Positions 17,043-25,840 of a DNA stretch of 64,000 nucleotides are shown piece by piece. Position numbers and translations under genes: made by a program. The stretch spans positions 2,108,001 to 2,172,000 of the forward strand of contig NZ_CP060696.1 in the NCBI RefSeq assembly GCF_014467055.1, read 5' to 3'. Source of the stretch: Caproicibacterium amylolyticum (GTDB taxonomy: Bacteria > Bacillota > Clostridia > Oscillospirales > Acutalibacteraceae). Within the stretch, counting starts at the first letter, position 1. The number at the start of each line of letters is the position of its first letter. The notes below the pieces were generated by a model, which worked only from the letters and a program-made list of their open reading frames with translations, had not been told where the DNA came from and did no database searches.

Positions 17043-18173
17043 TTACTTTGACAGGCATTTTTTCAGCTGCCTAAGAATCGCAGATTTTTCGTAACCGCGG
17101 CCAATGAAAACAATTTGATTCATGCGGTCACCATAGGTTTCGTCCCAATCATCCATTGCGTTAGGATGTTCCCGCAAGATTTCCTGCTGACTCTCCTTTG
17201 GCAGCGCACACACCCAGTTTGAAACTTCGGTTACGGATGCATTTCTGCCTGCCTGTTCAAAAAGTTGTACGTGGATGTCATCATCCGCAAACCAAACGTA
17301 GCCCTTCGCACGGATAATTTCTTCCGGGTAATCGTTCTGCAAAAAATCCGAAAAACGGTCATAGTCAAACGGCCGCCTTTCTTCAAAAAGGAACGAGGTA
17401 ATGCCGCAGTCTGTGTCTGTTTCCTGCGCACCCGCACTGCTATTCAGCGTGCGCGAAACCAGTGAGGAGCGCCCCGCTTTTTCGTAATCGAATCTGCCAC
17501 AATTCAGTATGGCTGACGGGTTTACTTTTCCCTGTACTGCTTCCACGATTTCCGCTTCCGGCTGTAATTCCTGCAGAACCTTTTTTACTCTGTCAATTTG
17601 GCCGCGTGAAAGCAAATCACATTTATTTAGAATAATCAGGCCGCAGTATTCAATTTGGTCCATTACCAAATTGATAATATCCGGGTCTTCCTCTGTTTCA
17701 TCACCGGCTTCTGCCGCTTCCATTTTCCCAAGGAATTCCGTATAAATCCGGTCAGCGTCTGCCACTGTTACCACAGAACTCAAGTAAATTGGGCTTTGCG
17801 GCATCATTTCCTCGTAAACTTGAAAACCCTCTGCAATATTTTCGGGATTACTCACACCAGAGGCTTCCACAAAAACAGCTTCAATCTCCGGACTTCCCGC
17901 CAGCCGGTCTATCTCCTTCATAAACTGATTTTGCAGCGTACAGCAGATACAGCCATTCTGCAGTTCAATCATTTCTTCTTTCTCGGCCGCTGTGCCGCCG
18001 TTTTTCAGAATGCCGGCATCGATATTGATGCTGCCGATATCATTGACAATCACAGCAATTTTCCTGCCCATTTCGTTTTTTAAAAGTTCATTTAGAACCG
18101 TGGTTTTTCCACTGCCAAGATAACCGGTTAGCAGTACAACCGGCTTTTTACCCGCTCCCACTTCTTTACTCAT
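17043..18173 (-). CDS. CobW/COG0523-family GTPase (zinc metallochaperone-like), copy 2
   Basis: A 376-residue paralogue of the GTPase at 14999-16117, with the P-loop GYLGSGKTTVL near residues 17-27, the metal motif NGCICCTLQ, the base-recognition motif NKCDL, and a CobW C-terminal domain with EEIIRAKGYVWFADDD. It is encoded just before zur. Two COG0523 copies under one predicted regulon may serve different target enzymes. The start has only a weak ribosome site (GTGAG). Transcription starts from a near-consensus TTGACA-N18-TATAAT promoter. Confidence 0.88.
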   Translation of the reverse strand: MSKEVGAGKKPVVLLTGYLGSGKTTVLNELLKNEMGRKIAVIVNDIGSINIDAGILKNGGTAAEKEEMIELQNGCICCTLQNQFMKEIDRLAGSPEIEAVFVEASGVSNPENIAEGFQVYEEMMPQSPIYLSSVVTVADADRIYTEFLGKMEAAEAGDETEEDPDIINLVMDQIEYCGLIILNKCDLLSRGQIDRVKKVLQELQPEAEIVEAVQGKVNPSAILNCGRFDYEKAGRSSLVSRTLNSSAGAQETDTDCGITSFLFEERRPFDYDRFSDFLQNDYPEEIIRAKGYVWFADDDIHVQLFEQAGRNASVTEVSNWVCALPKESQQEILREHPNAMDDWDETYGDRMNQIVFIGRGYEKSAILRQLKKCLSK

Positions 18174-18212
18174 ATACGCTCACTTTCTAACGCGAACTGG
18201 ATTCAACATATA

Positions 18213-18270
18213 AATTTGCAACAAGGTTGCATTTATTGTTATTATACATATCCCGCGGCGCGAATGTCAA
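18213..18270 (-). promoter_or_regulatory. Promoter of cobW2-zur with candidate Zur box
   Basis: On the minus strand TTGACA (18270-18265) and TATAAT (18246-18241) are 18 bp apart. Immediately downstream the palindrome TGCAAC-AAG-GTTGCA (18217-18231) covers the expected transcription start. Its form and placement match those at the rpmB promoter. Confidence 0.7.
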
Positions 18271-18465
18271 TGCATCCGCATAAAATTATGGAATTGGGTA
18301 ACCATGCTGCCGAATCACGACTTGAGCGTATGAAAGGATGCAGAAAAAGCTAAAATTCTTTTACATGAAATTAACGCAAGTATAAATCTATTTTAAGCCA
18401 AGACGGTTAGAATTTTATATGCGGTTTTAAAAACTCACTGTGAATTCTAAGGAGGAATTTATTTC

Positions 18466-21400
18466 ATGAAAAAGAAGCGAATTCGAAGGCTCACGGCAGC
18501 TCTGCTGACAGGCATCATTGCCCTTTCCGGCATGACAAACGCAGCATATGCCTGGGATGCACCGGCACAGTCAGAGTGGCAGACACTCGGCCGACAGAAC
18601 ATTAAGGCACGTATCGCAGTCGGCAGCGATGTGCACATTCCGTACTATGACAGTGAAAAGAAACTGCAGAATGCCTTTGACAGCTTCTACAGAATTGACC
18701 CGGACTTGGACGCTGCTGCTTTTGTCGGTGATTCAGTGAACGATGCAGATGTCAGCAAATATGACAAATTCATGGCAATCATCAACAAAAATACCGGAAC
18801 GGCAGATAAAAAAGCGCAAGCTATTCTTTGCCAAGGTAACCACGAAACTTACGGCATTGGTGCCGCAGCCGCTCCCACACGTTTCAAAGAAAAAACCGGT
18901 CAAGATGCCAACAAAGCCGTGAAATTGAAAAACGGAATCACAATTATTACGATTGGCCCCAGGAATGCAGAAAATGACTACACCGCAGACTATGATTTCT
19001 TAAAGACCAGCCTTGCAAAAGCTGCCGCAGATGACCCCACCGCACCCATCTTTGTGCTGGCCCATCATGGTGTTCCTAATACCGCTTATGTAACAGACGA
19101 ATGGAACGGCAACTACGAAGTTGGCACAAGCAAGGATTTGAAAGCCCTGATGAAACAGTATCCGCAGGTCATCCACATCTCCGGGCATTCACACTCCACC
19201 ATGGAAGATGCACGCTCCATTGATCAGAGTGCAGGTTTCACCGCTATTCAAGACGGCACGCTCGGCGCTTACTTTGAAAATGAATCCGGCAAAACTGACC
19301 CAACTACCGGCAGCAATGCCACCATTCCTCCGGATTCTGCCATTGCTTCACAGGCGCTTATGATTGATGTCAATGAACAAAATGTAGTCACGATTCGCAG
19401 AATGAATTTGACAACCGGAAAGTACATTTACGAGCCCTGGGTAATTAATACACCGGAAATCGTCAAAAACCATGGCGGCAGTTCCTTTCCTTACGGAAAA
19501 GTACGTATCAGTGAAAAACCGACTTTTGTAAACGGTTCAACTGTTACAGCCGACAGCGCAACACGCTCCAGCATACATGTTCACTTTCCGGCTGCGACAC
19601 CTGCGGACACTTCCAACAATAACATGATTCAAAATTATAAGATCACATTGACACCAAAGGATGGCAGCGAATCTGTGGTTAGAAACGTTTTTTCCGATTT
19701 TTATGAGCCCACGCAGAAAAAGAGCTGGGACGTAAAAGTAACCGGCCTGCAGGCAGAAAAAGAATACATCCCCAGTGTGCAGGCAGTAACCGCGTTTGGA
19801 GCGGTAAGTGAACCCATTACAGGTGTCAAGGTAAAGACCAAAGCAACTGCAAAAGTGGATTCACCGGAACCGGTGCTTGACATTAACTACAGCAGCGGCA
19901 GCGTGAAAGATGAGCAGAATCACACACTGGAACAATACAGCAAAACCGTGGCACAGGGTACCGGCATTGACCGCAAAGTGCTCGCCGTTCACGGCGAGGG
20001 CGGCTGCCGCTATGCGCTGACCCAAAACGATTATGATCGTTTTGCCAGCGCTTACACAGCAGAAACTTATTTTAAGATTGCCGACGTCAATGCAGACCAG
20101 TGCATTTTTTCCAATCAGCAGCAGGCCGGTATGGGCTTTGAAGTGGAAAACGGTAAGCTGGAAGTCTGGACCAATACGGTAAGCGGAAGAGTTACACCTT
20201 CTGCTCCTATTGATGCCAATAAATGGTATCACGCAGTTACAACCTACGACGGAAAGACCGCAAAGCTCTATTTGAATGGCGAATTGAAAGACGAAAAAGC
20301 AGGTGCGGGCGGTTTAGCTGTACCGGACAAAGACGCATGGTACTACTACGTTGGTGCCGACGTTGAAAGCAGCGGCGGACATGGCTATGAAGCACAGGAC
20401 GCAGAAATCAACCTTGCACGCCTTTACACAGGTGTTATGACAGATACACAAGTGAAAGCGGCTTATCAAGCAGCTGTAAAAGACGGCAGCCTTTCCACTG
20501 CGCCATCCGCAGTATTAAAAGTTGATTATTCCAAAGGGATTACAGCAGACGCACAGGGGCATGACAGTTTCCTGAGTGGAAAAGCAGATGTTATTTATGC
20601 TAAGAGTCTACAAAAAAATGTCCTGGGACTTTCCGGAAAAGGAGCGTACGGCTACGCACTTGACAGCCTCGATTACAGCAGAATACAGAACAAGCTTACA
20701 TTGGAAACAGATTTCTGCACACCGGATGTGCAGACAGACCAGTGCATTATATCCAACACACAGTACGCCGGAACTGGTTTTGAAGTAAATCAGGGCAAGC
20801 TTCAGTTCTGGATTCATCTAAATGGTGAATATGCCATTACAAACGTGCCAATAGAAGCTAACAAATGGTACCACGCCATTGCCGTTTATGATGGAAGCAA
20901 AGTGAAAATTTATCTCAATGGCACATTGGCAAAAGAAGAAGCACATCAGGGTCAGATGACCGTTCCCGCTGACGGCGCAAAATATTTCTTCGTTGGTGCT
21001 GACACAAATGGCAACGGTGAGCCGGAATATTTGATGCAGAGCGGTCAAATCAGCATGGCGGCCCTTTATGCAGGTGCTATGACAAATGAACAAGTTCAAA
21101 CTGAATATAAAGCGGTACAGAATCGCCCGACTGAGAAAGATCCGTCTGCTGGTTCCGGCAGCGGCAGCACCGGCTCCGACACTAGTTCCAACAAACCAAG
21201 CCCGGACAGCACTCCAGACAAACCGCAGAATAATCAGAATGGTGAAGCAGCGGTATCCAACCTTTCCGGCGTACAAACCCTTTGTGCAGGCGGCACATTA
21301 ACCTTTACGGTTACCAGCGATGCTGCCCCACAAATCTGTCAGGGAAATGGTCTGGTTGCAAGCGTCAACGCTCCTTCAAAGGATTGGGATGCACAGACCC

Positions 21401-21801
21401 GGACAAGTACTTGGAGCGTTTACGGCATTTGCAGCAGCAAACGAACAACAAATACCACCGGCATCTATGCCATTGTCAACGGCGTAAAAACACAGCTGTT
21501 TACAGTTGATGTAAACGGACAGCGTCCTTTCACCTGTGATACCAGCAAAGATATATCCATGAAAACAGGCAGCCACTACATAGCGAAAGTAACAGTTTCG
21601 TCCGGTACCAAACTGACCTACAACGCCGGAAACGGCAAAATTGCAGCAACGTTTGTGAAAGGCGGCATGAAACCGCAGTCCACAGCGAATGGACAGGACT
21701 GCTACTATCTTGGGGTTCAGGCAGTCGGCACAGGAAGCGCTGGTCTGTACATTACAGTAAGCGGCATCCAATACTGCATTTACCATGCAAATATAAAATA
21801 A
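18466..21801 (+). CDS. Secreted metallophosphoesterase with two LamG-like repeats
   Basis: A 1111-residue exported protein. The signal peptide ends near AYA (residue 29). Residues 45-300 form a calcineurin-like phosphoesterase with all metal motifs: SDVHI (54-58), GDSVND (88-93), GNHE (124-127), AHHG (199-202) and GHSH (240-243). A fibronectin-like stretch follows (about 335-460). Two concanavalin/LamG-type repeats occupy about 465-678 and 678-885 and are clearly duplicated (both have DQCI..N, GFEV..GKL and NKWYHA). A Gly/Ser/Pro linker (about 885-925) leads to an unrecognised C-terminal region of about 185 residues. No sortase motif is visible. It probably cleaves an extracellular phosphoester, with the LamG repeats binding glycans. 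AAGGAGGA precedes the start. Confidence 0.85.
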   Translation: MKKKRIRRLTAALLTGIIALSGMTNAAYAWDAPAQSEWQTLGRQNIKARIAVGSDVHIPYYDSEKKLQNAFDSFYRIDPDLDAAAFVGDSVNDADVSKYDKFMAIINKNTGTADKKAQAILCQGNHETYGIGAAAAPTRFKEKTGQDANKAVKLKNGITIITIGPRNAENDYTADYDFLKTSLAKAAADDPTAPIFVLAHHGVPNTAYVTDEWNGNYEVGTSKDLKALMKQYPQVIHISGHSHSTMEDARSIDQSAGFTAIQDGTLGAYFENESGKTDPTTGSNATIPPDSAIASQALMIDVNEQNVVTIRRMNLTTGKYIYEPWVINTPEIVKNHGGSSFPYGKVRISEKPTFVNGSTVTADSATRSSIHVHFPAATPADTSNNNMIQNYKITLTPKDGSESVVRNVFSDFYEPTQKKSWDVKVTGLQAEKEYIPSVQAVTAFGAVSEPITGVKVKTKATAKVDSPEPVLDINYSSGSVKDEQNHTLEQYSKTVAQGTGIDRKVLAVHGEGGCRYALTQNDYDRFASAYTAETYFKIADVNADQCIFSNQQQAGMGFEVENGKLEVWTNTVSGRVTPSAPIDANKWYHAVTTYDGKTAKLYLNGELKDEKAGAGGLAVPDKDAWYYYVGADVESSGGHGYEAQDAEINLARLYTGVMTDTQVKAAYQAAVKDGSLSTAPSAVLKVDYSKGITADAQGHDSFLSGKADVIYAKSLQKNVLGLSGKGAYGYALDSLDYSRIQNKLTLETDFCTPDVQTDQCIISNTQYAGTGFEVNQGKLQFWIHLNGEYAITNVPIEANKWYHAIAVYDGSKVKIYLNGTLAKEEAHQGQMTVPADGAKYFFVGADTNGNGEPEYLMQSGQISMAALYAGAMTNEQVQTEYKAVQNRPTEKDPSAGSGSGSTGSDTSSNKPSPDSTPDKPQNNQNGEAAVSNLSGVQTLCAGGTLTFTVTSDAAPQICQGNGLVASVNAPSKDWDAQTRTSTWSVYGICSSKRTTNTTGIYAIVNGVKTQLFTVDVNGQRPFTCDTSKDISMKTGSHYIAKVTVSSGTKLTYNAGNGKIAATFVKGGMKPQSTANGQDCYYLGVQAVGTGSAGLYITVSGIQYCIYHANIK

Positions 21802-21837
21802 GCAAGTAAAATATTAATACAGAAACGGACAGGAAAG

Positions 21838-21841
21838 CTAA
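21838..21841. repeat. Target-site duplication CTAA, left copy
   Basis: It is identical to 22967-22970 on the other side of the element. Removing the element and one copy restores a perfect hairpin. Confidence 0.85.
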
Positions 21842-22966
21842 GGCAACACCGCACAAAGTAGAACGACTCAAGAAGTGGTAAAATAGAGATATGAACAAAC
21901 AAATCAGCTTGTCAGCTCTAAGCGATGAACTGGCACGGGTAAAAACACATAAAAAAGAATTTCTGAGTCAAATTGATCACATCGTGCCATGGGACGAATG
22001 GGCAGCCATCATAAAGCCGCGCTACTATAAGGGAGAACGCGGGAATAAACCATACGACCTGGAACTGATGCTTCGAATCCATATTTTGCAGAATCTGTAC
22101 AATTTGGCTGACGAGGCAACAGCCTGTGAGATAATAGATAGCCGTGCCTTTTCGGAGTTTTGTGGAGTAGAATCCAGCAATCAGGTTCCGGATGGAGATA
22201 CCATCGGCAGATTTCGGAATATTTTAGTGCGCAATGGCCTGGAGCAGGAGATTTTCGCACAGGTTGTGATATCGCTGCAGAAAAAAGGTCTGTTACTGAA
22301 AAAGGGAACCATAGTGGACTCCACTTTCATAGAAGCGCCTTCCTCGACCAAGAACAAAGAGAGGCAACGGGACCCGGATGCGCATCAGGCAAAGAAAGGC
22401 AACACATGGCATTTCGGATATAAGGCACACATTGGGGTGGACAAAGACAGTGGAATCGTCCATACGGTAGATGTAACAGCAGCAAATGTCAGTGATGTAA
22501 GTGAAACAGCAAAATTGCTTACAGGAGAAGAAGAAACCGTAAACGGGGACAGTGGTTATCTTGGAGCGACAAAGCGTCCGGATGCCGTTGTGCGCAACAA
22601 GAAAGGCAAGAAAATCAAATACAAAATCAATCGGCGCCCCTCTCAGGTAAAGAAACTCAGCACAAGCGGACAATATTACGCCAAAAAAGTCGAGCATTCA
22701 AAATCATCGGTGCGTTCAAAAGTTGAACATGTTTTTGCCATCGTAAAAAGTCAACTGCGGTATCGAAAAACACGATACCGAGGTTTGCAAAAGCAAATTC
22801 AAAAATTGAATATGATGTTTGCGCTGGCAAACCTGATTCTGGCTGACAGAAATTCTCTGGCAGTCTGATTCGGGTTACCCTGCAGACCAAATCAAGGAGA
22901 AAGCAACGGACTATTTCATATCAACACAGAATTGAACCGGCATCTTCGCTGTTATGCGGCGTTGCC
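21842..22966 (+). mobile_element. Complete IS5-family insertion sequence, 1125 bp
   Basis: The terminal inverted repeats begin GGCAACACCGCACAA (left) and, read inward on the other strand, GGCAACGCCGCATAA (right). The flanking direct repeat CTAA (21838-21841 and 22967-22970) fits the 4-bp YTAR target preference of the IS5 group. One intact transposase gene is inside. Clean ends, intact frame and intact target duplication point to a recent insertion. Confidence 0.92.
21891..22868 (+). CDS. IS5-family DDE transposase
   Basis: A 325-residue single-frame transposase. The N-terminal domain (LELMLRIHILQNLYNLADE) is the InsH/DUF772 type. The DDE residues are visible as D in GTIVDSTFIEAP, D in VNGDSGYLG and E in VRSKVEHVFAIVK, the last inside the IS5 C1 signature. 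It is uninterrupted, so the element may be active. It is transcribed in the same direction as the upstream phosphoesterase, whose read-through may now enter it because the terminator is split. Confidence 0.95.
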   Translation: MNKQISLSALSDELARVKTHKKEFLSQIDHIVPWDEWAAIIKPRYYKGERGNKPYDLELMLRIHILQNLYNLADEATACEIIDSRAFSEFCGVESSNQVPDGDTIGRFRNILVRNGLEQEIFAQVVISLQKKGLLLKKGTIVDSTFIEAPSSTKNKERQRDPDAHQAKKGNTWHFGYKAHIGVDKDSGIVHTVDVTAANVSDVSETAKLLTGEEETVNGDSGYLGATKRPDAVVRNKKGKKIKYKINRRPSQVKKLSTSGQYYAKKVEHSKSSVRSKVEHVFAIVKSQLRYRKTRYRGLQKQIQKLNMMFALANLILADRNSLAV

Positions 22967-23474
22967 CTAATTTACTTTCCTGTCCGTTTTGTTGTATCAA
23001 AAAGCCGTTCGCAATTTTGGAACTTGCGTACAATCAGGCCGTGGTTTGCTGCGAATCTCTGGCAGCAACACCGTGTGCCGACCCGAAAGAGAAAGGCAGC
23101 ATACAATAATAAATAAATGATTGCTTTCAAGGCCAAACCAGAGGAAAAGAAGGACTTAAAGTAGTTCCATGCCGTATATATAAACCAGATGATGAATTGC
23201 CAGGAAGAAATCGTTCCCAGCAATCCAGCCGAGAGCCACGCCACTGGAAATCCTATCCACAGGAATTATATACACACTCAAGTTGTCAATTCTTTACCAC
23301 AGGCCACCAGAATTGTTGCCTATGTAATTAGAATTGCTTATATGCCAGCTATAACACCGCCCGTCGGCAGACACATAAAGTTACATGTATAAAAAAACTC
23401 AGACTATGGCTTTATCAACGGAATTTCGTGCTTACTGTCTGAAAACTCTTTTCGTGTGGCACCTGAAATATTCT
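22967..23474. other. Gap with a possible decayed membrane-protein gene
   Basis: Beyond the IS the minus strand carries an open frame of about 90 codons (22972-23244) whose middle is strongly hydrophobic (GTISSWQFIIWFIYTAWNY and AIIYLLLYAAFLF). Its upstream extension has similar hydrophobic sequence broken by stops, and there is no ribosome site, so it may be the tail of a decayed membrane protein. The plus strand shows nothing. Confidence 0.25.
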
Positions 23475-23535
23475 AAAAAATGGCAATGCCCCGGCAGACA
23501 ACCATTCGGCCATCTGCTGGGGCATTGTCATTTTT
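23475..23535 (-). terminator. Terminator of the ugp-like operon
   Basis: AAAAAATGGCAATGCCCC pairs with GGGGCATTGTCATTTTT with a G-A mismatch. It lies beyond the glycerophosphodiesterase stop at 23573. Confidence 0.8.
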
Positions 23536-23572
23536 GCTTGAAACTACTTTTTATCTGTCCAAATAAAAGATG

Positions 23573-24307
23573 TCAGCCGTTCTCTTTGCGCAGCCGGAGT
23601 GCAAGCTCCGGGTCGTTGGTAATGACTGTATCCACATTCTGTTCAAACATATTCTGCAGGTCTGCCTCATTGTCAACAGTCCAAGGACGAACCGCAATAT
23701 CGAACGCGTGACACTGCAGCACCAGATTTTTATCCCGCAGCGTAAAAAAGTTGGGATGAATCGCATCGGCAGGAACTGAAGCTGCATAATCCCACACATC
23801 TACTAAAGCTGCTGCATAAAGAAGCCCGGTTTGAATCTTTGCCGAGAGGTGTTTCATCTCCCGCAGAGCATAGTGGTTAAACGAAGAATAGAAAACCCGC
23901 CCGCTCATGCCGTAAGCTTCCTCCAGTGCCAGTACCTTGGGAATTACGGCAAAGCCGTTGTCGTATTCATTCTCTTTCAGTTCCACATTCACCTGTAGTC
24001 CTGTTGGCTGCAAAAGGCGGTAAACCTCCTCCAGCGTCGGAATTTTCACCCCCGCAAAACCCGCTTTGCCCATGGATGCATCCAGCGTTTTCAGCTGTTC
24101 CAGTGTCATTTGGTGCACAACACCAATTCCATTGGTCGTGCGGCCAACTGTATCATCATGGATGACAACTAACTGGCCGTCCGCAGAAAGATGTACATCC
24201 AGCTCTACTCCGTCCGCATGCAGTGCCGCTGCCTGCTCAAAAGCCGGCAGCGTGTTTTCAGGTGCGGTGCAGGAAGCACCGCGGTGGGCAAAAACTTGTG
24301 TGTTCAT
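23573..24307 (-). CDS. ugpQ: Glycerophosphodiester phosphodiesterase
   Basis: A 244-residue cytoplasmic GDPD enzyme that releases glycerol 3-phosphate from deacylated phospholipid head groups. Catalytic and metal motifs are HRGASCTAPENT near the N-terminus, ELDVHLSADGQLVVIHDD, and VNVELK in the middle. The start is the ATG at 24307, eight bases after AGGAGG; an in-frame TTG one codon earlier is less likely. It is last in an operon with an ABC importer of the Ugp type, so its substrate probably arrives through that importer. Confidence 0.9.
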   Translation of the reverse strand: MNTQVFAHRGASCTAPENTLPAFEQAAALHADGVELDVHLSADGQLVVIHDDTVGRTTNGIGVVHQMTLEQLKTLDASMGKAGFAGVKIPTLEEVYRLLQPTGLQVNVELKENEYDNGFAVIPKVLALEEAYGMSGRVFYSSFNHYALREMKHLSAKIQTGLLYAAALVDVWDYAASVPADAIHPNFFTLRDKNLVLQCHAFDIAVRPWTVDNEADLQNMFEQNVDTVITNDPELALRLRKENG

Positions 24308-24369
24308 CAAAACAACCTCCTTAAAAAATACGGCGGCGAGCCAGCGGCCAGCCGCCGTATTTTCAGATT

Positions 24370-25767
24370 TTATGACTGCCCGTTAGCATCATTATAATCC
24401 TTCAGCGCACTGTTAATCTGGCTTGTCATATTTTTCAGTGCGTCGCTTTCGCTTTCCTGTTCATTCAGCATCTTCTGCATTTCTGTTTCTTCAATTTTGC
24501 GAACCTGAGTGTAAACTGCGCACAAACCGCCGCAGGACTTTGCACTGGAGTCATGCAGCTGGTCAATCGCAACCTGAAACTGCGGATACTTTTTAACATT
24601 ATCTTTAAATGTCTGCTCATTATAGGCATTCACATTGATTGGGAAGTACCCGGTCTGGGTGTTCCAAAATGCCTGTTCTTCCGGAGAAACCAGGAATTTG
24701 ATGAACTCCCACTTGGCTTTCTGTACAGCTTCATCGCTGTTTTTAGTCATCCACAGAGAAGCGCCGCCCACAGAAACACCGCCGGTGGATTTTTGCGAAT
24801 TGATGCCGGGGAAGTAAGCGGTTCCAAGTTCAAACTTTCCGTTAATAGCCTTCAGCATACCCGTTAAACCGGCTGTGCTGTCTATGTACATGGCAAGCTT
24901 GCCGTTTGCAAAAGCAGACTGAGCATCTTCATTTTTCATTGCATATGCCGGCATAGCGCCACTTTTCAGAAGCCGATGGTAAACATCCAAAAATGCTGCA
25001 CCACCGCCATTGGAATCAAACACAGCTGAAGTTGGAGCTTTCTCGCGGCCGTTGCCGTTGTCAAAGGACGGTAGGTTCATTTTATTCAGCGATTGATCCA
25101 GGAACCAGCCGTAAACATACATACCCAGCGCATTCTGCGTTGCCTTGCCGGCAGAATCCTTCTTCGTCAGCTTCGGTGCAAGGCTGATAATATCCTCAAA
25201 TGTTTTGGGAACTTCTGCGATACCCGCTTTTTTCAGAATATCTTTGTTGTAGTAAAGAATCGGTGTAGAAGAGTTAAACGGCATGGAATGCAGCTTTCCA
25301 TCCACAGTATAATAGGCTGCAATGTTGGTGTCAATCTGTTTTAAGTCCCAGTTATCTTTTTCAGCATAATTCTGCACCGTGTCATTAAAGCCACAATCAA
25401 TCATGTATCGTGTCCCCAGTTCGTAACTCTGCATAATATCCGGACCGTTTTTGGAAACCATGGCGCTCTTAAACTTGTTGAGCGCATCATCGTAATTTCC
25501 CTGAAACACTGCTTTTACAGAAATTTTTCCGCTGTGTGCACTGTTGAACTTGTTAATCATGGTCTGCAGTGCTTTGGCGTTGTTGCCGCCCATCGAATGC
25601 CAAAACACTAAATTCACTTTGCTTTGCCCTGCCGCTGTGCCGGTGCTGGCAGCAGCACCTTTTCCGGAAACAGTTGCTCCCGTTGTTGCACACCCTGTAC
25701 TCAGCAGCGCACATGCGCACAGCGCTGAAATCAGCCCTGTTACTTTTCTTCTCATCGCAAATTCCAT
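24370..25767 (-). CDS. ugpB: ABC transporter substrate-binding lipoprotein, UgpB-like
   Basis: A 465-residue extracellular solute-binding protein of family 1. The lipobox is LSTGC (about residues 22-26), followed by a short Thr/Gly/Ala linker. The core has VNLVFWHSMGGNNAKALQ, typical of UgpB, and YYNKDILKKAGI, typical of the whole family. It should sit on the outer face of the membrane and deliver a glycerol-3-phosphate diester or a related compound to the permeases. GGAGG precedes the ATG. The adjoining glycerophosphodiesterase favours a Ugp role over a plain sugar. Confidence 0.85.
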   Translation of the reverse strand: MEFAMRRKVTGLISALCACALLSTGCATTGATVSGKGAAASTGTAAGQSKVNLVFWHSMGGNNAKALQTMINKFNSAHSGKISVKAVFQGNYDDALNKFKSAMVSKNGPDIMQSYELGTRYMIDCGFNDTVQNYAEKDNWDLKQIDTNIAAYYTVDGKLHSMPFNSSTPILYYNKDILKKAGIAEVPKTFEDIISLAPKLTKKDSAGKATQNALGMYVYGWFLDQSLNKMNLPSFDNGNGREKAPTSAVFDSNGGGAAFLDVYHRLLKSGAMPAYAMKNEDAQSAFANGKLAMYIDSTAGLTGMLKAINGKFELGTAYFPGINSQKSTGGVSVGGASLWMTKNSDEAVQKAKWEFIKFLVSPEEQAFWNTQTGYFPINVNAYNEQTFKDNVKKYPQFQVAIDQLHDSSAKSCGGLCAVYTQVRKIEETEMQKMLNEQESESDALKNMTSQINSALKDYNDANGQS

Positions 25768-25840
25768 GTTATCCTCCTGCTACCCTTCTTGAATAATTTT
25801 TCGTTTTTTATTTGAAATATCTGTCAAAGATATGGATTGG

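Larger units (their letters stand above)
21823..22990 (+). terminator. Terminator of the phosphoesterase gene, split by an IS insertion
   Basis: The left arm AAACGGACAGGAAAG (21823-21837) and right arm CTTTCCTGTCCGTTTT (22975-22990) are perfectly complementary. In the ancestral sequence they were separated only by an 8-base loop, CTAATTTA. The IS5-family element landed in that loop and duplicated CTAA, leaving the arms 1.1 kb apart. Confidence 0.85.
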
